This document shows, piece after piece, positions 32,909-43,751 of a stretch of DNA of 64,000 nt. The notes under the pieces were generated by a model. The model was not told the DNA's origin. It ran no database searches and saw only the letters and a list, made by a program, of their open reading frames with translations. Both the position numbers and the translations under genes were made by a program. Position 1 is the stretch's first letter, and each line of letters starts with the position of its first letter. Source of the stretch: Lunularia cruciata (Eukaryota > Streptophyta > Marchantiopsida > Lunulariales > Lunulariaceae); NCBI GenBank assembly GCA_948567375.1, contig OX419756.1:28038333-28102332 (forward strand), given 5' to 3'.

Positions 32909-35250
32909 TAATAGAACCTCCTGATGCATGTGGGCATTCTCTCAATGTGATGCAAGTGAATTCTTGCAGGGTGTCTCCTCCTTGCAGGTTGAATTCAGTT
33001 TTAACTTTTTGTCATTCCACACTTTATTCTTGATATCTATATTGAAGCACATGCATTTCTCTCATTGGAAATCTGGCTTACTCAAAACCCTTGTAAATTC
33101 ACACTGAAAGCGGGTTCATGCGCAAAGTACCTTAATAAATCCTGTCTAAAGATTGGAATAACCCCATTCATCTAGGTCTGAGAACATTAAACTCACACAA
33201 TATATAACAGAATATTTTTTTTAAGTGTATATCTTGAGTGAAAATTCTATTATTTAAAAATATTTGATCGCTAGTGGCTGGAATTATAAATTGAATGACT
33301 GCTAGTAACTATTATCAGGATAAAGTTTCCACTTACTGATCATGCGATTCTATTCGATACGGGTCATTGTAATACACCTATGGATTTAGACTGGACTTTT
33401 ACTCTTGCTCCTAAAAGTCAAAAGTGAATCCATACTTGTAGCCAAGAACGATTTTGGAAAAAAGACACTCTTTTTAAGGTGAGGAGTAAAAGTTTTAATC
33501 CTCCATCGTAAACGTGTTTACAATTCTGGAATGTTTTAATCACAAAGGAATGTTTTGTCTTCTAAAACTTGTTATACATCGTCAATGGACCAAGTCGTAC
33601 ATGTTTATACTCCTGATGTATTTAAAAGGAAAGTTTTGTGACAACGATTCTTACGGTACGTCGATAATTTATCAAAATTCAGAACTCGATGTTCCCACAT
33701 GATCATGAAGTGATTGTTATCTCAAGAAATGCAAAAACGTTGATTAGCCAACGTATCTAACCATGTAAGGAAAGACAAAAACTAAATTACTGTCAACTGG
33801 ACCTGCAAACCTTGCATGCTTAAAACTCTAACCATTTGGCTCATGTTTCAAATCGTTTGGTCTTTACGGTTGTTCGTACATACACTATGAATAGCAGCAT
33901 TAAGCATGTAGCCTTGGCAAGGGGAAGGACAGGACTTTTTCATGACACGGACTCTACCCGGGTGGCAACACAAGAAAAGCTCTTGACTTTGAACGAGAGG
34001 AAATCAATCTCTCGAACAAGGTGCAAGGGAGACGCAAACTCTTGAAACTGACGAGGGAGAAGCACAAAGTTCAAGATTAGTGACGTCGACCTTTTACGCC
34101 TCAGGGGATTTTCATGAGTTAATTTACCGCGTAGTCACAGTTCATTTGCAGACCCCTCCATAACCTTTGCGTCCCAAAAGAAGTTTAACTGAGAACTAGA
34201 TCAAAGAGGTCGGGAATCTACATCTGTAAATTGAATCAAACTTCCAACTATGCTTCCTATCGACTTGTTGCACATAGTTAAAGTTGAGAAGCTCTGATTT
34301 AGACACATCATCTCGGAATTGTCTAAGATAATGCAGACGAAGATGAATCATTGTTACAGTTGCTACGACTACCCATCGTGGATCCCTCACTATTCCAGCC
34401 TCCCGTGAGGCTCTGCGTACGATTCACATCCAGAGCACTGTATAGCTGGTTAGCTGTTTCGCCGATAATCGCGCAGTGTTGAAGCGGCGTTCTTTTATGC
34501 GAAATGTTGAATAAGCTGGGAGTCAAAGTTTAAAGAAACAACAAGATCAAGACCACTAAAGTAGAATTGATGAGAATCTTGGATCAATCTTCTAATGTCG
34601 CACGCTATCAGCTGTCCCCTGCACAGTTTCCAACCAGCTCCAAGACTTGCCCATGTTCATTACTCGTCTTGTGTCCTTGAGACCCGGTTCCTCGTGAAGG
34701 TTCTGGACAGTAAGCACGCGTCGAGAAGTAGGGGTGAGATCTCTGGAAGTTGAAAGCATAAATTCCCGGCTCGGGGAGGTGAAAGATGTTGTCAATAGCG
34801 AGCGATGACAATCGGGACGTGCTCTGTACCTTCATAGAGCGCAGATGTAGTTCCCCTTGGTGCTTAGAGATGCGGACACCCGGTTGTCTGCACCCGGTCG
34901 TTCTTGAGGGTGTGCGAGGATTGTAGAGGAGGAAGCAAGGAAGTGATCACGGGATTGGATACTGAAAGTCTGTGACGATGAGAGGTGGTCCGTGCAGATG
35001 ATATCGATAGATCCTCATTTCTGTTTCTCAGAACCGGTGTGTAATCAACTTCTTTTCCCGTTTCGCACGAATATGATGGTCCCATATTGGGAGATGATCA
35101 AAACAACCAAGGACCAATCAATCTGGAGAGTTCGGTAGGCTAGATTGTTTTCATATGGCACGCAATAACATACTTTAGATAACATGGTGAAAATCTAACC
35201 CAAAGAAGCATAAGATTGATTGCGAAAGAGGTAATGGATAATAGAATTGG
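32909..35250. other. Spacer of the NLR-TPR array, copy D
   Basis: Paralogous to 5002-7330 over nearly its whole length and ends in the same gataacatggtgaaaa...gaaagaggtaat block, after which the HNL 5' region begins. The minus strand of 34590-35085 keeps short open frames (CETGKEVDYTPVLRNRNEDL; GIYAFNFQ; FSTRAYCPEPS) that match the minus strand of spacer A. No complete gene is visible. Confidence 0.6.
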
Positions 35251-35259
35251 TGCTGGATA

Positions 35260-35700
35260 CGGTTTCATGAACACTTGACCTTTCGGTCGGTGTTCGGTCA
35301 GTGATGCTCGGAATCTGTTGTTGATGAGCAGAAGTCTACCTGAAGCGACGCTTCATTCAGATATTCAAAGAAACTATGAATCATGTCCATACTTCAGGTT
35401 TGTTTCTCGGTCCCAATGATCCTTACATTGTTTCATGTTGTTTTAGGGGACATATTCTGCTAGATTTTCCTACTGATGGCTTTTTATCTCCTTTGCATAT
35501 CTAATGTTAAGTTCGGAGTGACGGTTTGGCATCTAAAACATCGTAACAAGTGTAGCTCCTGAAGATTTCTAACATTGAACGTAGTCATGATCTTTCTCAG
35601 TTGATCTCACTGTCCATACTGTTTATGCGAAACTACATCTATGTTCGCCAATCCGTACATGCAGCTGAATGATTCAATTATGAACTTACAGTTGATTGAC
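35260..35700 (+). pseudogene. Partial duplicate of the HNL 5' end (leader, micro-exon, intron 1, start of exon 2)
   Basis: ATGTCCATACTTCAG (35383-35397) followed by gttt, an intron with the same landmarks as intron 1 of the full gene (ggggacatattctgctagatttt, tctcctttNcatanc), then atgcag and CTGAATGATTCAATTATGAACTT (from 35665). Homology with 36180-36560 stops within exon 2. The remaining frame closes at a TGA near 35790. Confidence 0.65.
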
Positions 35701-36160
35701 GAAGTTGACGTTCTGCTTGTCTTGGTAGGTGTCAGTGGACGTATGAGCACTGACGTCCATGTTTCTCTCCTGACGGTGGGAGGACAATGATATTAGATGG
35801 TTGTGCACGAGGGCACTGAGTATTGTTGCATCGATCTCTAGAAGCTTCTTTACGTGGAAAGTGGAATTCAGCAGGACAAATTTAGACAATGATCTGTGAA
35901 GTTTCTTGTATTTGTAAAAGAAACAGAACCCATATGTCGGTTCAAAAATTTGACACACAGATCAGCACAAGCTGTTGTGCCTCCCTTGTAGACCTTATCC
36001 AAGGAGAGCCTCGATCGACTGTGCGAGACCTCGAACTGAAATGTTGAGAGTATTTTGTTAGCATAATTTCTTTCTTCTTTACAAGATCCATCCAGAAACA
36101 AGCAGTCACTGTCAACTGGATCTCTATTTACTTCGGGTTAGTCGAGAATATCGCCCGTTG
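35701..36160. other. Unassigned DNA between the two HNL 5' ends
   Basis: Two overlapping minus-strand frames (35686-35958, 90 codons; 35868-36101, 77 codons) are open but show no motif I recognise. The full-length HNL promoter should lie at the right end of this stretch. Confidence 0.4.
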
Positions 36161-36166
36161 CTTCTC

Positions 36167-36174
36167 TATATATA
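36167..36174 (+). promoter_or_regulatory. Candidate TATA box of HNL unit E
   Basis: TATATATA lies 97 bp before the proposed ATG (36271), a plausible distance for a short plant leader. The partial duplicate upstream has no equivalent at the matching position. Confidence 0.45.
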
Positions 36175-36270
36175 CTAATTGGGAATTTGTCGTCTGGCGT
36201 TCTGTTGATGATGCAGTCCACCTATAGCGACCTATAGTCATTGGCTATCCAAAATAGGAGAGTATCGATC

Positions 36271-36285
36271 ATGTCCACCCGTCAG
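36271..36285 (+). other. 15-nt first coding micro-exon of HNL
   Basis: ATGTCCACCCGTCAG (MSTRQ), followed by gttggt and joined in frame over a 251-bp intron to CTGAGTGATACAATT at 36537. The choice of start rests on the same exon-intron structure being present in the partial duplicate at 35383. Confidence 0.55.
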
Positions 36286-39200
36286 GTTGGTTTGCCATGA
36301 ATAATGGTCCTTAGTTATACGTTGCGTAAGGGAACATATTTTGCTGGATTTTGTTACTGCTGGGTTTTATCTCCTTTCCATACTGAATGTTAGGGTCTGA
36401 GAGACAGTCTTCATCTAAGACACCCAAACAAGAATAGCTTCTGAAGATCTCTGACGTTTAATGTTACATAATATACCTCAGTGATCTTGCTGTCCACAAA
36501 TGCTCACCTTCAACTCGCTAATTCGTTTGTGTGCAGCTGAGTGATACAATTTATGAACTGCATTGCCCGCCGAGCCCCAATATGGACCTGGTCTTCATTC
36601 ACGGGTTTTGCCGGCAAGATGATCCTTCTCCCCATATATCTACGTGGATGTCTTCCTGTACGGATGGCCTCCAGCTCTGGCCACAGACTTGGCTACCGGA
36701 AGAGTTCCCTCGAGCTCGCGTGTTGACAATGACTTATGACGGAAGCTTGGAGAAAACAGCAACCGCAGGCAGAATGGATCTATACCTAATTGTGGAAAAT
36801 CTTTCTACTGCACTGACTTCCAACGAGGCAGATCTGGTGAAGAAACGGCCGCTGTTTCTTATTGGTCATGGTTCTGCGGGCATTGTCATAAAAGAGATAT
36901 GTTGTCGTTTAAGCAGCAACAACCATGGCAAGCATCGTAGGTCGCAAGCAATATGTCGGGATATGAGAGGGATATTCTTTTACGGGACTCCACACAAAGG
37001 AGCCTCCACAAAGTCCCCGTGGTACGAGCGCGCTATGGTGTCGGGAAGTCCTTTGGTAGAGACCGTGGAAATTTTAAACTATGAATTAGCAAGACTGGAG
37101 CAACAATTTAATTGTTTTCTTGACTCACATCAAGACTGCTCCATTGCCGACGTTGGAGAATCTCAAGAAACTCCGGTGGTAAGTGTTTCCCGTCAACAAC
37201 TGGTAATAAGTGCCGTTCACTTATCTTGGTCCGTCCGGAGATCCTAAGGCTCAGTAAGCTCTGGGTATGAGTTATGATTTAGATCTAACATGGAGTGATA
37301 TATAGTTATCATTTCAAGGGAATAAAGAAATAAATAGATTCTGTCGTTGTCAATGGAGGACAACCTAAAAATCGTGGTTGTTTATAATCGTGGTTGTTGA
37401 TGGTCATTGGATATAGGGAACACCCAAAATACCCATGGTTCCGGAGGGTTCCTCCAGATGTGGGAGAGGACAATTCAACATAATTGAAGGGGTTGATCAT
37501 TGTACTATTTGCAAACCAAAGAGTCGAACGGCGAACGCGTTCCTATACCTGGTCAACTTTATTAAAGATTTGGAACCTCCGAAGGTAATTCTTCTGGAAT
37601 TCAGATACTCTCTCCAATGGTATTTTTTAACTTGGAGACATCATTTCAACAAGAGAACGTGAACGAATTAGTCGACACATTTATGCACTGAAAACAATTG
37701 AGAGAACAAGACAAGTTGAACGAGACAAAAAACTCGTACAACACGTCAAATCCGCTCAAGGCGGATTCATAAGTCAATTATACTTTTGCAATGCATTATT
37801 TATCTTTTTGATCATTTTGTGTTAAAAAAATTTCTTGCGATAGCAAAAGTTCCCTTAGAATACTGTCATTTTATAAACTAAATGACAACGCAAATCAACC
37901 TGAATAAATATGTATACGAACGTTTTTATTAAGGAAAAACCTAAAATTCAGCCTATTTTTAGGATTTGGAGAAGTCCAGATTCTCAAAGACCGAGATATT
38001 ATTTGTTAACATTAAATTAATTAATTTTTTATTTTTGACAATTGAAGATTATATATTCTTTTAATTATTACAGAAAAACTTTCAATAATAGTTTCAGATC
38101 TTAAATTACAGCCAACTTTTTCTCAATGGATTTACGCCTTAGCACCAAATTTTACTATAATTTTATCCTTATTAAACATTAAACATTTTTTAGTCTTATT
38201 TATTTTCCTATGATTTTGTTGAACTCTTAAAGTAGTCTAAACACATCAAGGATCCTTCTCAGTATTTCGGGCTCACGAATATTAGTATGATGTTCTTAAC
38301 CATGCAGAAAAAGGTCACAAAAGTGTCCGAGACAAGAGCGTCCCGTCCAGTTGGTATCGAATCAGTTGTCGAAGAGATGGTACTTTACTCAAGGAAAAGG
38401 ATACACTAGCTCTATGGGGAATGGGCGGAATTGGGAAGAGTACTTTGGCCCATGCCATTTACATTCGTTTGAATTTGAATTCCGAATTTGAATTTGATTA
38501 TACATGCTTTCTGAATAATGTGAAATGGATCAAAGGAGAGGACGAAGAAGCCATGGTGAGTAAGGTGTTGACGAGTATGCGGGACGAAGAAACGCGAAAG
38601 CAAGGAGTATCTTTGGAGCAGCCAGAGGGTAAAACGCTTCTTGTTGTACTGGATGATATCGAAACCAGTCGCGATGTGAAACCCTTGGATGAATTCAGAA
38701 GTCTCGGTGGAACAGGAAGTTGTTTTATTGTGACTTCTCGTGACAGGCACCTTCTCGAGAAACTTGAAGATGAGAGTGACCAGTTTTATCTTTATCATGT
38801 ACAACCTTTGAGGGATGAGGACGCAACAGCGTTGTTCATGAGGCATGCCTTTCCAAAAAAGGATCCACCTTCGTTTGTACAGAAGCTTTCGGAAGATATT
38901 GTGAAAGCATGCGGTGGTCTTCCTTTATCGCTGAAAGTTGTAGGAGGTCGTTTGCGCAATAACAAGAATGAGAATTGTTGGCAAGAGACTTTGCAGGCTT
39001 TGAAGGAAGGGGGGATTGTGGATAATGAAAATCAACTGTGGAAGACTTTGCAGATGAGTTATGAAAGTCTCAGTCCAAATCAGGCACAAATGTTTTTGGA
39101 TGCTGCCACGGTGTTTTCCAGTTCTCCAAACCCAGGTTTCGTTTTGGATTTCCCTTTCAGTGGGTCTACACCTCCTTTAGAGGAATGGTCGCGTAGTGAT

Positions 39201-40192
39201 AGTTGCTTCACGTTGGATAAAGCCTTGATTTCTTGGAGTAAGACCGTCGAGCAACCTCATAATTGTTGGACGAGTCTAGTTCAAAAGTGCTTGGTGGATG
39301 ATGTTGAAGACTATTATTTGATCGAAATGCATGAGCAATTAAGAACCCTCTGTCAGAAGCTGGCAACTAGAAGCGCGAATAGCACTCTAAGGCTTTGGAG
39401 TCCAAAAATGTATCACGATGCCTTGAAGAAGGATGATGACTTTCAGGTTTGTCCAAATCATGTGTTCTCTTCTGAGCAACATCCTGTACTCCGCAGTTAG
39501 TCTATTCTTGAAGCAGAAATTAATACATTAATTAATATCACAGGCCTAAGAGTATCAGATAGTGTTAGTAAACCTTATGCTATTGGTTCCTTCAATTACT
39601 TGCTCGAAAAGGTAAAGAGTCTCGTTGCTATATATAAAAAATATTGAGACCCTGAATATTCGTCAAAATGCAGAAGGTGGTGGCACTCCACATGTCCAGA
39701 GAAGAATTCGGAGGCAGGTTCGATAAGGATTTGTGCAACATGAGAAATTTGAGATTTCTCCAGGTCTCACACTCCTCGTGCTGGGTTTGCCGCAATTTTG
39801 CTACAGATGGTAGTACAACAGCCATATCGTTAACAGCCAGCAGAGAATTACCATCCAGTCTTATGGTGATAATTTTGCAAGCGTGTCCTACTGTCATGTT
39901 CGAATCTTTCCCATTCCATTTCGAGTCTTTACAAGACTTAGTCTTTTTGGACTTGGATGGCTTCTGGATAAAGGAGCTTTCCACCCTACCAAGACAGATG
40001 AAAAGCCTTCAAATTTTGAAGCTGGTTAACTTTCCTGTGCTACAGCGTTTGCCAGATATCTTTGGGGGATGTCCTGATCTAAGCACTTTGAGGTTATTTG
40101 CCTGCAGAAGTCTGAGGTATTTGCCTGAAACGATCGGATCATTGCCCAGACTAAAAGATCTTGAAATAGAGGGTTGTACTCTAGAAAGCTAG
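36271..40192 (+). CDS. HNL-type NLR immune receptor: alpha/beta-hydrolase, NB-ARC, truncated LRR (unit E; probably disrupted)
   Basis: Proposed exons are 36271-36285, 36537-37178, 37417-37584, 38308-39446, 39517-39611 and 39674-40192, all with AG/GT borders. The first four join in phase 0. The encoded order is hydrolase (about residues 1-275), NB-ARC with P-loop, kinase-2, GLPL and MHD-type motifs (about 276-655), then LRR. NLRs are cytoplasmic receptors that switch from ADP to ATP when they sense pathogen effectors. Two faults stand out. Around 38381-38386 the frame of exon 4 shifts relative to the P-loop, with a TAG at 38407. The LRR stops at 40190-40192 after about three and a half repeats because of a ~665-bp deletion relative to unit A. 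The 39446/39517 join is also out of phase as read. An assembly error at the first site cannot be excluded. Confidence 0.7.
36537..37584 (+). other. Alpha/beta-hydrolase domain of HNL (SERAC1/DUF676-like), nucleophile Ser not in place
   Basis: Exons 36537-37178 and 37417-37584. Landmarks are DLVFIHGF (oxyanion strand), WPQTWLPEEFPRARVLTMTYD, FLIGHGSAGIVIKE at the nucleophile elbow, FFYGTPHKGA, and in the second exon VPEGSSR and VDHCTICKP with the expected catalytic His. This arrangement is that of SERAC1/DUF676-type lipase-like hydrolases. In those the elbow reads GHSxGG. Here the same-length stretch reads GHGSAG, so Gly occupies the nucleophile position and a Ser lies one residue later. The domain may be a pseudoenzyme used for sensing or signalling. 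Confidence 0.7.
37585..38307 (+). other. Intron 3 of HNL unit E
   Basis: AT-rich intron from gtaatt (37585) to catgcag (38301-38307). No other feature was recognised in it. Confidence 0.5.
38308..39446 (+). other. NB-ARC domain exon of HNL unit E
   Basis: Begins RPVGIESVVEEMV, then the frame slips; the open part starts at 38421. Motifs: GMGGIGKSTLA (P-loop), LLVVLDDIE (kinase 2), CFIVTSRDRHLL (RNBS-B), CGGLPLSLKVVGGRL (GLPL) and LIEMHEQLRTL (MHD region, with MHE). It closes at TTTCAG|gtttgt. From about 39013 onwards it is nearly the same as unit A from position 1, with scattered substitutions. Confidence 0.85.
39674..40192 (+). other. Truncated LRR exon of HNL unit E
   Basis: KVVALHMSREEFGGRF starts the exon as in unit A. 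It runs to LKDLEIEGC (base 40177), then reads TLES and stops. In unit A the same point (1165) continues through five to six more LRRs. After the break, unit E resumes with sequence matching unit A from about 1831. So about 665 bp is deleted, including the C-terminal tail and normal stop. Confidence 0.8.
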
Positions 40193-40211
40193 AGAAATTA
40201 TTTCTCTGGCC

Positions 40212-41130
40212 ATAATACATGGCATAGATGTCCTCTGCGAATTGTATATCCTTGTGGCAGGAGGGCATCTAGACCAAGTGTACATGTTCTGTGAAAGAAG
40301 TCTTAACATGCAATGCTTGGTTGATATTAAGCATATCTTCGATGATCCACTATCTTCTTCTCTTGATCAAAACAATATGTGACCTTCGCTTCTAATTGCC
40401 TTGCAGGACTGGACAATCCCGAAATTCCGAATTTTTGGGAAGGGCGGTCTCACTTGTGCATGATTTTTTTTAGGAAATTGATAGCCGAGCCCGTCGTGCA
40501 AGTGAGAGAAACAATGACGACGTGAATCGAGGCTGTCCCCATGAGATGCTACTGTAAGTACAGCCCTTTTGAGTAAGCGTTCTTATTTTATTTTAGGTCT
40601 CCTTTTCCGCACGTGCGCTTGGATCGTATTTTGATTCCTTTATATTTGTCCATTAAAAAGAAGTTCAAGTAGTAGCTACTTCTCGGGACATAATACATGG
40701 CATACGTGTCTTCTGCGAATTGTATATCCTTGCGGCAGAAAGGCATCTAGACCAAGTTTACATGTTCAGTGAAAGAATTCTTAAAATAAAATGCATTGTT
40801 GATATTAAGCATATCTTCGATGATCTACTATCTTCTTCCCTTGATCAAAACAATACGTGATTTTCGCTTTTAATTGCCTTGCAGGACTGGACCATATTCC
40901 GAAATCCATGGACAGATGGAATCATTTGTGGCTGATTTAAGTAAGAGTTTGAATAGCGTAATCCTTCTTGAAAGTGAGAGAATCAATGACGACGTGAATA
41001 GGGACGGTCTCAATGAGATGCTACTGTAAGTACAGCCCTCTTCAGTAAGCGTTGTTGTTTTATTTTAGGTCTTCTTTTCCGCAAGGACGCTTGAATCGTA
41101 TTTGATTCCTTTGAGTTTATGTAACGAATT
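40212..41130 (+). repeat. ~475-bp tandem duplication of TPR-gene first exon and upstream intron
   Basis: Two direct units start at ataatacatggcata (40213 and 40690). Each continues through gcgaattgtatatccttg, catatcttcgatgatc and ttgccttgcaggactgg to an exon ending NEMLL-type|gtaagt. Unit A has only one such copy (1861-2230). A more diverged relative of the same intron is seen at 42190-42415 and 3389-3628. Confidence 0.8.
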
Positions 41131-41376
41131 TATGTAGTTTACTCCAATTTTAAGATACAGTCCGCCTGTGATGTTGAAGTTATACCTATGAGATGTTCAT
41201 ACATCTGAATGGTCGATTCTCCAATTTAAATTGATCTGGGATCTTCTTAATCTCGTCAGTGGTTATTGGGGTCATCAAATATGATATCTGCCGAGGACAT
41301 TTTGTTATATCTTTCTGTGTCTAAGAATACTTCCTCAAATAAGGACCTATTTAGTTTGGTCAATGACGGAATACTA

Positions 41377-41407
<31 letters not shown>

Positions 41408-43751
41408 TCTTCTTCAACTTAATATTCTTGTATTGAATGGGTTGTTTGCCTCCGTACGTGCTCATTTTCAACGTACATGACTGTCCACACAAACTATGTG
41501 AGTCTTCAACACGATAATCTCGACGGTACCTTATTGTTTTACGACAAAATTAAAGCGCAGCTGAATATATATCCGTTCTGCACATTACATTTCTATCTGT
41601 TGATTCGATCACTTCATTGCCCGTATAAATACATTCATACGCACGTATGCATTTTAATAGGATCATAATTCCTCGTTCTTTGAACTGCTTCCATTCTCCT
41701 ATATATAGTTTTGACTAATTATGGACCTAACTCAAAGTTTGAACTTTCTACAGTAAACCAACTGGATGCGTAAATAGAACACAAACACAACGCAGATATG
41801 TATAGGATAAATCCTAGTGAGGAATGTCTGTTTGTATGTAAAGCTGAAATTCATGAAGGGATTCCATCATATATGAATCTTTTAGCAAGTGTCATAGAGA
41901 TATTTATCCTTCCAGAATGTCATCCTTTGTATCTGGCAGGTTTGTGAGTGCTCACAGATTCCTGAGCCATGCATTTGCAAGTGAGAGAATCAATGACGAC
42001 AAGAATAGTCTCAATGAGACGCCACCTTAAGACGCTTTTTATCTTTCTTTCTACGTATATTTTGCATCAAATTAAAGAATAGTTTTTGCAATACATTTTT
42101 CGAGTATTATCAAGGCAGTTATATTTAGCATGTCCTGTTAAAGAGTTTACTTTTTTTCCGATAAGAATAAGTTAAAGTTAGATATTTCTCGGGCCGTGAC
42201 TTGGCATACATGTCCTCTGGGAATTGTATATCTTTGTTGCAGGAAGTCGTGTCCACCAAATTTACCTGTTTCTTGAAAGAGTCTTAGTTTCAATATAATA
42301 CATTGTTGATTAAGATTCTCTCCGAACGGCTTCTGCTCTCATTTATGTTCAGATTATCTACCATCTTCTTTTATCGATGAAAACCAAACGTGATTTTTGC
42401 TTCTATGTGCCTCAAAGGAGTGTAGCAGATGACATAGATGACATAGTGAAAGTTTTGCTGATGGGATCTTCGTCGATTGATTCACTAAACGCCCCGGAGT
42501 GCAGTTCAGTTGCCCTTAGAGATGGGCTTATCCTTTTCTACGATGATAGAGAGCTCTTTACGCGTAAGTACAGGCCTTTTTTGTTATCGTTGCTTTAATT
42601 CCAGGTCTTCTTGCTTGAATCGTATTTAATTCGCTTTGAGTTTACGTGAAGAATTAATGTATTTACGCCAAGTACTGTTCAAGTTATAACTATTAGCTGT
42701 TCAAGCTATCTGAGTGTTGGATTTATGCGTTAAATTGATGTGGGATATGTTTAATCTCATTACCGGTAATAATAATTGCAGAGCATGTATGTTATATCTT
42801 CCTGTGTACTAAGACATGAAGTTTTTCAACTTGAAATAGAACCTATTTAGTTTGGGTAATGATGGAATAGATATAATGACTGTTGAGTACTTATAATCCT
42901 AACTCCGAATAGGAATTTGTCAAATAGGTCAATTCAATGAATAAATAGAATGGGTACTGAACGTACATATTAAAATGATAGTTCAAAGTGAGGACAGTCG
43001 GTTTGTATGTGAAGACACACCCAATAAGGGATAAAAGGAGTCCATTAAATATGAATTTTTGTTCAAGAGTCATAGAGATATCCACCTTTCCAGCAACGCC
43101 ATTCCTTTTGTCTGGCAGATGGAGTGATGTGAAAGAAGCCTTGGAAATTAACACGAATCCGAGTTTTCGACAGGACATCGAGCCACAATCCACTATGAGA
43201 CATTTGCACCTGTAAGTCGACTATAACATCTTCCTGGTTCTGGTATTTCCATTGCGTTCCATGCCACATTCAACGTCAATGATGTGTATTGTAATTTGAT
43301 ACAGTGTCCGGCATTTGTTTTGTTCACGCTGCTGATAGAGGGCGAGCAGAACGCAGAGCGAAGGTCGGAGATTTCAAAGCAGCTATTGAAGATATGGATA
43401 TCGCCCTGCATTATAATAGTCTTGACAGAGATTTTAGCACCAAAGACTCCGTATCTACTACACTCCACTATAAAATATTGTTGTTGCAAGAGAGGGGGGT
43501 TCTGAAACGAATAACGGGAGACTTGGATGGGTGCGCTAGTAGATTTGAGCCAGAGCCTGGAGTGCGGGCAACTGGACTACGAAGTATTGAAGCACCGTGG
43601 GTTCGTGAAATTTCTATTGAAAGACATGGAAGGTGCTCGCCAAGATGCAGAACAAGCACTAGCAATCCAACCTAAGAATGCTTTTGAGCCTAGCAAGATA
43701 TCCAATTGTTTAGGAACCAGCATAGTGGAGTACCTGGGCTTCACGCTCTAG
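40407..43751 (+). CDS. TPR-repeat gene downstream of HNL unit E (frameshifted)
   Basis: Alternative first exons lie at 40407-40553 and 40885-41025 (MESFVADLSKSLNSV..., ending NEML-L|gtaagt). Next come a cassette-like exon at 41940-42026 whose donor reads ccttaag instead of ccgtaag, then 42418-42563 (SVADDIDDIVKVLL...LNAPECSS), 43119-43211 and 43339-43751. The last exon has TPR-like units RGVLKRITGDLDG and RGFVKFLLKDMEGARQ, and ends CLGTSIVEYLGFTL. An extra G in the run 43529-43531 (gatggg, gatgg in unit A) breaks the frame between the two halves, giving a stop at 43675. A gene matching the ancestral form would be a small non-enzymatic TPR adaptor. It follows the receptor in the same orientation, as in unit A. 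Confidence 0.6.
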
